Assembly (NCBI GenBank): GCA_020056045.1
Contig: JAGVIM010000054.1
Span: 1-8,917 of the forward strand
Length of the DNA: 8,917 nucleotides
Direction of reading: 5' to 3'
From: Nanobdellota archaeon
GTDB lineage: Archaea > Nanobdellota > Nanobdellia > Pacearchaeales > GW2011-AR1
Made by a program: the position numbers and the translations under genes. The notes beneath the pieces were generated by a model. The model did not search any database. It had not been told where the DNA came from and worked only from the letters and a program-made list of their open reading frames with translations. This document shows positions 6,382 through 8,917 of this stretch, piece by piece. Numbering within the stretch: position 1 is the first letter of the stretch; every line of letters begins with the position of its first letter.

Positions 6382-6598
6382 ATGTCAGAAATTAAACCAC
6401 TTACTTTAGTAAGTGGATGCAATTTTTGTTGTTTTAATTTCTGAGCATCCTAAAAACAAGTGCCTTTCACAAATCACATTCGCCAGCAGGCGATTTTTTG
6501 CAGCGGCAAAAAACCTTTAGGACCTCAGAAATTTTTCAGAAAATTTCTGATGGTGCTCAGAAATCCATAAAAGATTTCTGACATGTGATGGCACATTG
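6382..6598 (+). ncRNA. Candidate structured RNA or compound palindrome element
   Basis: Most of the gap between two convergent genes folds into perfect helices. P0 is 6382-6396 with 6433-6448 (15 bp, bulged G6445), enclosing hairpin 6397-6404/6409-6416. P1 is 6457-6464 with 6590-6598 (one bulged A), stacked on P2, 6473-6479/6583-6589. Inside P2 are four hairpins: 6480-6484/6489-6493, 6494-6501/6506-6513, 6525-6535/6540-6550 and 6557-6565/6573-6581. P2 and the first two hairpins abut with no linker. By hand count 71 pairs involve 142 of 217 nt. A T7 run (6599-6605) follows P1 at once, favouring + strand transcription. A weak TATA-like GATATTTA lies at 6356-6363. It matches no archaeal RNA class I know. 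Nearly all pairs are Watson-Crick, so a DNA palindrome or bidirectional terminator remains possible. Confidence 0.5.
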
Positions 6599-6605
6599 TT
6601 TTTTT
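6599..6605 (+). terminator. T7 run ending the structured element
   Basis: Seven T residues begin at the first base after the closing helix of the 6382-6598 structure. Oligo-T is the main archaeal termination signal, so this would end either a discrete small RNA or the RPA-like gene transcript before it reaches the convergent gene at 6617. Confidence 0.5.
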
Positions 6606-6616
6606 GATAATAATTA

Positions 6617-6859
6617 CTAACAATAATTAGGATAATGATGAACAGTTGCAGGATGACAATAAGCACAATCAGTTCCACCAACTATTATATCAACCCTTTT
6701 TGAATCTGCTTCAAATTGCTTTAAACTATCTAAATATTGAGTAACATCTTGATGAACTTGTCTAGAATGTTCAGTTTCTGGAATAATAACAGCTTTTCCT
6801 AAAAGACCTTTTTTCCCTAAATCTCTTAATAATATATTCAATCTTTGTCTTTGATTCAT
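6617..6859 (-). CDS. Small protein with a Cys/His-rich C-terminal tail
   Basis: I do not recognise this 80-residue protein. The first 55 residues are polar and mostly helical in character, with no signal peptide or membrane segment, so it is probably cytoplasmic. The end is distinctive: CAYCH (65-69) followed by HPATVHHYPNYC, giving three cysteines and three histidines in the last 16 residues. This suggests a bound metal, most likely zinc. CAYCH fits the heme-c signature CxxCH, but without export heme attachment is unlikely. It lies 49 nt downstream of the Nudix-like gene on the same strand and has its own TATA box about 25 nt before the ATG. The stop is TAG, also used by the Nudix-like gene. 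Confidence 0.65.
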   Translation of the reverse strand: MNQRQRLNILLRDLGKKGLLGKAVIIPETEHSRQVHQDVTQYLDSLKQFEADSKRVDIIVGGTDCAYCHPATVHHYPNYC

Positions 6860-6880
6860 TTTAATTTTAATGAGTTGAGA

Positions 6881-6888
6881 TATATAAA
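6881..6888 (-). promoter_or_regulatory. TATA box of the 80-residue protein gene
   Basis: TTTATATA on the minus strand is the same octamer as in the TBP promoter. It is centred about 25 nt before the ATG at 6859, inside the 49-nt gap after the Nudix-like gene, so this small gene can be expressed independently with a leaderless mRNA. Confidence 0.6.
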
Positions 6889-6908
6889 TATTATTACAAT
6901 TAAATAAC

Positions 6909-8051
6909 CTAATAATTTCCAGAAGCTCTAATCTGGGTTAAGGGTATTTTATTTCCAGGAGAAGTTCTATAAAATTGTTCTCCATTTGAAATCATATCAG
7001 GCATTCTTAATTCTTTTCTAAGTACTCTATCCCTATGCTCATCCAAATCTTCAACAACATAACATTCCATTTTTCCTTCTAAAAATCTAGATGGATTTTT
7101 TAAAGCTTCTTGAACTTTATGAGGATTTGTTGGTTCTGCAACAAAGAAATAATCAACTATACTATTATAATATTGAAATTCTTCTTTCTTAGTTCCTTCA
7201 GGAACTTCTAAAGCAGTTGCTGCAACAGAAACTAGTGCTCTTGGTTGAACTTCAAATCCAAATTCCTGACTTCCTTCCTGTGCACAACAACTTATAGGAT
7301 CAATATTATCAGATTCATGAGAAATAAGAGTTTCTATTTTACCTCCTGCATAACCAGGATATTTATCACCTTTTCTTTTTAATAAAATTACTTTCATAGG
7401 TCCATATGGAGTTGGTTGATAAAGTAAAATCATACTTGAAACAGCTAGCCCACAACCCAGGGGCCTATATCCTGATTCTGTCTGAGCAGGAACACCAACA
7501 CAAGGTATTTGTCTATACCAGTTTGTTGAATAATTATCCCAATTAAAATTATGTAAAATATCTCTTGTTATTCCTGCTAAAATCATATTATCATCTTTTA
7601 CCCATTCAAGAGTAGCTCTTTTTTTTGAATCTCCTAAAACATGAACAGAATCCTCTTCTATAAAACAACCTTGCCCAGGATTTGCAATATAAACTTCTCT
7701 CCCATCATTTTTTCTTCTAGTTACATCATTAACAACAGCAAGAAAGACATTTCTAAACATCCATTGATCTTTATGTCTGCTTCTCGTAGGAATTATTGTT
7801 CTAAGTCCAAGCATTCTATCTACTTCTAATCCTGTTTGTTCTTCAAACCTGGATTTAGCACTACCTTCAAGATTATCAAATTCATTTATAGGTGCTCTAA
7901 ATCTTGAACTGACAAATTTTAAAGAAGAAGTTTTACCTTCATCAGAATTAACTAAAATAAATTGAGGTCTTCCATAAGCTTGATTTGTTATTCCAACAAC
8001 AGTAATGTTACTTTCAGCATAGGTTGGATCTCGTTTAATTGTTAAAGCCAT
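6909..8051 (-). CDS. Tandem Nudix-like protein with degenerate motifs
   Basis: The 380-residue product appears to hold two Nudix-type domains. Nudix enzymes cleave nucleoside diphosphates linked to another group, using GX5EX7REUXEEXGU. In the second domain (about 200-345), LLKRKGDKYPGYAGGKIE (224-240) followed by AQEGSQEFGFEV (257-268) matches strand, glycine loop and helix. However, REUXEE reads QEGSQE (258-263), keeping two of three glutamates, and the loop is about seven residues longer than standard. The first domain (about 14-110) has LEGSAKSRFEEQTGLEV (61-77), in which the box is almost lost. CGLAVSSMILL (200-210) is the core strand before the second box. No signal peptide or membrane helix is seen. 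Substrate cannot be predicted, and activity may be altered or absent. The 80-residue gene follows 49 nt downstream. The fold call for domain 1 is tentative. Confidence 0.65.
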   Translation of the reverse strand: MALTIKRDPTYAESNITVVGITNQAYGRPQFILVNSDEGKTSSLKFVSSRFRAPINEFDNLEGSAKSRFEEQTGLEVDRMLGLRTIIPTRSRHKDQWMFRNVFLAVVNDVTRRKNDGREVYIANPGQGCFIEEDSVHVLGDSKKRATLEWVKDDNMILAGITRDILHNFNWDNYSTNWYRQIPCVGVPAQTESGYRPLGCGLAVSSMILLYQPTPYGPMKVILLKRKGDKYPGYAGGKIETLISHESDNIDPISCCAQEGSQEFGFEVQPRALVSVAATALEVPEGTKKEEFQYYNSIVDYFFVAEPTNPHKVQEALKNPSRFLEGKMECYVVEDLDEHRDRVLRKELRMPDMISNGEQFYRTSPGNKIPLTQIRASGNY

Positions 8052-8072
8052 ACAAAATAATAAAAAAGTATT

Positions 8073-8086
8073 CTTTTAAATTTATA
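8073..8086 (-). promoter_or_regulatory. TATA region of the Nudix-like gene
   Basis: On the minus strand TATAAATTTAAAAG spans 8086-8073. The proximal octamer TTTAAAAG is centred about 25 nt before the ATG at 8051, matching the spacing of the other leaderless genes in this window. Confidence 0.5.
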
Positions 8087-8154
8087 GGAGTACTAAAAGC
8101 TGATAAAATAAATATCTTACTCTAGAAAGAGCTTAGTTTTCTGAAATATAATTG

Positions 8155-8187
8155 AAATTTTATCAGATATACATCAAGATAAAATTT
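8155..8187. repeat. Perfect 10-bp inverted repeat with T5 tail
   Basis: AAATTTTATC (8155-8164) and GATAAAATTT (8178-8187) pair perfectly around a 13-nt loop. A T5 run spans 8185-8189, overlapping the right arm. It could be a terminator for + strand transcription or a binding palindrome. GATAAAAT also occurs at 8102-8109, so the left arm has an alternative pairing partner. Confidence 0.35.
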
Positions 8188-8193
8188 TTAAGG

Positions 8194-8332
8194 TTTATAA
8201 TTATCATGTATAAAAAATAAGAAAATGTGATATAGAAGTTTAGCTTGATTGAATGATTCCCTAACTGATGTTTTATTGAACTAATAATAATTCTTTGGTA
8301 AAAACAATCTTAATGGAATTAGATTGTTTTTT
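8194..8332 (+). ncRNA. Candidate small RNA with TATA box and terminator
   Basis: TTTATAAT (8194-8201) predicts a transcription start near 8223 by the 25-nt rule seen elsewhere in this window. A hairpin with a T6 tail ends at 8332, giving an RNA of about 110 nt. There is no sustained reading frame in it. I looked for box C/D signals: GTGATAT (8227) and CTGA (8265) are present but the boxes and spacing do not fit. Alternatively it is a long leader of aIF2-beta with an internal attenuator. Confidence 0.3.
8300..8332 (+). terminator. Hairpin plus T6 terminator-like element
   Basis: AAAAACAATCT (8300-8310) pairs perfectly with AGATTGTTTTT (8321-8331) around a 10-nt loop. The right arm runs into a T6 tract (8327-8332). 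This resembles an intrinsic terminator for rightward transcription. The only rightward gene that could reach it starts beyond the left Nudix gene, so it implies a non-coding transcript or an attenuator. Confidence 0.5.
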
Positions 8333-8416
8333 CATAAATAACTCCAGAAAGCTAAGCAATATTTCCCCCTCAAAACCCTTAAAAACCCTCTAATTCTCTA
8401 ATCCCTATGGAAGATC

Positions 8417-8434
8417 CAAAAAATTAATTTTTTG
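8417..8434 (+). promoter_or_regulatory. 18-nt palindrome in the aIF2-beta promoter region
   Basis: CAAAAAATTAATTTTTTG is a perfect 18-nt palindrome centred about 35 nt before the ATG at 8461. Its TTAATTTT core could serve as a weak TATA box with a short leader, or the palindrome could be an operator. No better TATA box lies at the 25-nt distance. Confidence 0.35.
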
Positions 8435-8460
8435 CCTCTTCATTTTTCGTTACACTCAAA

Positions 8461-8871
8461 ATGGAAGACTATGAAAAACTATTAGATGAAACCTATGAAA
8501 AAATAAAACCAATTTCTCACTCTGGAGAAAGATTTGAAATCCCAAAAATAGAAGGCCATTTAGAAGGAACAAAAACTATTCTCACAAATATACCTCAAAT
8601 CGTTTCTTATCTAAGAAGAGATCAAGATCATTTTGTTAAATATCTATTAAAAGAATTAGCAACATCTGGAACAATCAAAAACAATATACTAATTCTGCAA
8701 AGAAAGATAAACTCTCAAAAAATAAATGAAAAAATAGAAGACTATATTAAAGAATTTGTAACCTGTAGTCAATGTGGAAAACCAGATACAGAACTATTAA
8801 AGGATAAAGGATTTTTATTTATCCATTGTTTAGCCTGTGGGGCAAAACATTCTGTGAGATCCAAAATATAA
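8461..8871 (+). CDS. eif2b: Translation initiation factor aIF2, beta subunit
   Basis: This subunit of heterotrimeric aIF2, with alpha and gamma, delivers initiator Met-tRNA to the small ribosomal subunit. The 136 residues match the usual archaeal length. The N-terminal helix (1-20, EDYEKLLDETYEKI) is the gamma-binding segment. The central alpha-beta domain follows (about 25-97, with FVKYLLKELATSGTI at 58-72). The C-terminal zinc ribbon has C102, C105, C123 and C126 (CSQC...CLAC). The ATG at 8461 gives the expected N-terminus. No Shine-Dalgarno sequence is visible, and the TATA assignment is weak. A near-copy of the first eight bases, ATGGAAGA, occurs at 8408 but opens only a six-codon frame. 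Identification is secure. Confidence 0.96.
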   Translation: MEDYEKLLDETYEKIKPISHSGERFEIPKIEGHLEGTKTILTNIPQIVSYLRRDQDHFVKYLLKELATSGTIKNNILILQRKINSQKINEKIEDYIKEFVTCSQCGKPDTELLKDKGFLFIHCLACGAKHSVRSKI

Positions 8872-8882
8872 TCCATATTATA

Positions 8883-8888
8883 TTTTTT
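8883..8888 (+). terminator. T6 run after aIF2-beta
   Basis: A run of six T begins 12 nt after the aIF2-beta stop codon, without a hairpin. This is a typical archaeal oligo-T termination signal. Confidence 0.4.
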
Positions 8889-8917
8889 CACCCCTCCAAA
8901 ATAAAATCACCATATCT

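Larger units (their letters stand above)
8052..8460. other. 409-nt non-coding region before aIF2-beta
   Basis: I find no credible gene here; + strand ATGs open only very short frames, such as MEDPKN at 8408-8428. From left to right it holds the leftward Nudix promoter (8073-8086), a perfect 10-bp inverted repeat (8155-8187), a + strand TATA-like box (8194-8201), a candidate small RNA ending in a hairpin with a T6 tail (8300-8332), a C-tract-rich stretch (8365-8405) and an 18-nt AT palindrome (8417-8434) just before aIF2-beta. It does not look like a decayed gene. Confidence 0.6.

Noticed and set aside
6386..6581. CRISPR array based on the repeated TCAGAAAT units
   Set aside because: The units are short, inverted and irregularly spaced, with no constant repeat of 24-37 nt and no cas genes.
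6382..6598. RNase P RNA or SRP RNA
   Set aside because: The conserved RNase P core (P4 strands) and the SRP helix 8 GGAAG-type loop are not present on either strand as far as I can read.
6653..6667. Heme-c attachment motif CxxCH in the 80-residue protein
   Set aside because: There is no signal peptide or export signal, and no cytochrome maturation context; a metal site is more likely.
7641..7829. 62-codon + strand frame inside the Nudix-like gene
   Set aside because: It lies wholly inside a longer, better supported gene on the other strand, and its translation has low-complexity character.
8227..8268. Box C/D guide RNA (GTGATAT, CTTGA, ATGATTC and CTGA in order)
   Set aside because: The C boxes miss two consensus bases, D' is not CTGA, and the second spacer is about 5 nt instead of about 12.
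8314..8391. Short + strand frame starting MELDCFF
   Set aside because: It starts inside the loop of a terminator-like hairpin, has no ribosome binding site or suitably placed TATA box, and is 25 codons of biased composition.
8408..8428. Upstream mini-frame MEDPKN before aIF2-beta
   Set aside because: The match to the aIF2-beta start is only eight bases and it is out of frame; too little to claim a regulatory uORF.

Overview
The window is AT-rich DNA from an archaeon. The marker set is a TATA-binding protein (TBP), an MCM helicase with archaeal zinc-ribbon and winged-helix domains, an RPA32-like OB-fold protein and translation initiation factor aIF2-beta. Small genes, very low GC, near-absence of Shine-Dalgarno sequences and several small orphan membrane or secreted proteins fit a DPANN-type lineage (Woesearchaeota/Pacearchaeota-like). 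That placement is inference; I see no rRNA or tRNA to anchor it.

Layout. Bases 1-254 carry hairpins, four TTTATGGAC-type repeats and the TBP promoter. 255-1138 holds TBP and a small two-helix membrane protein 11 nt downstream. 1323-4730 is MCM, interrupted by a 463-residue intein (2547-3935) with LAGLIDADG endonuclease motifs, inserted between Walker B and sensor 1. MCM converges, with 1 nt between stop codons, on two leftward genes: a 14-cysteine membrane-anchored protein and a four-helix membrane protein. A 110-nt divergent promoter region separates the latter from the rightward RPA-like gene (5725-6369). RPA converges on two leftward genes: an 80-residue Cys/His-tailed protein (6617-6859) and a tandem Nudix-like protein (6909-8051). 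A 409-nt non-coding stretch leads to aIF2-beta (8461-8871).

The most unusual element is the 247-nt gap at 6370-6616. I can fold 6382-6598 by eye into a compact set of perfect helices, several abutting with no linker, closed by a helix that ends directly at a run of seven T. It looks like a structured RNA of a kind I do not recognise, or an elaborate palindrome element between convergent genes. A second candidate small RNA, with a TATA box and a terminator-like hairpin, lies at about 8223-8332.

Functionally the window joins transcription initiation (TBP), replication (MCM helicase and an ssDNA-binding OB protein, both ending in similar winged helices) and translation initiation (aIF2-beta). 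Six genes have a TATA-like box centred 25-29 nt upstream of the ATG, implying leaderless mRNAs. MCM is the exception, with an apparent ribosome binding site and a 5' leader.
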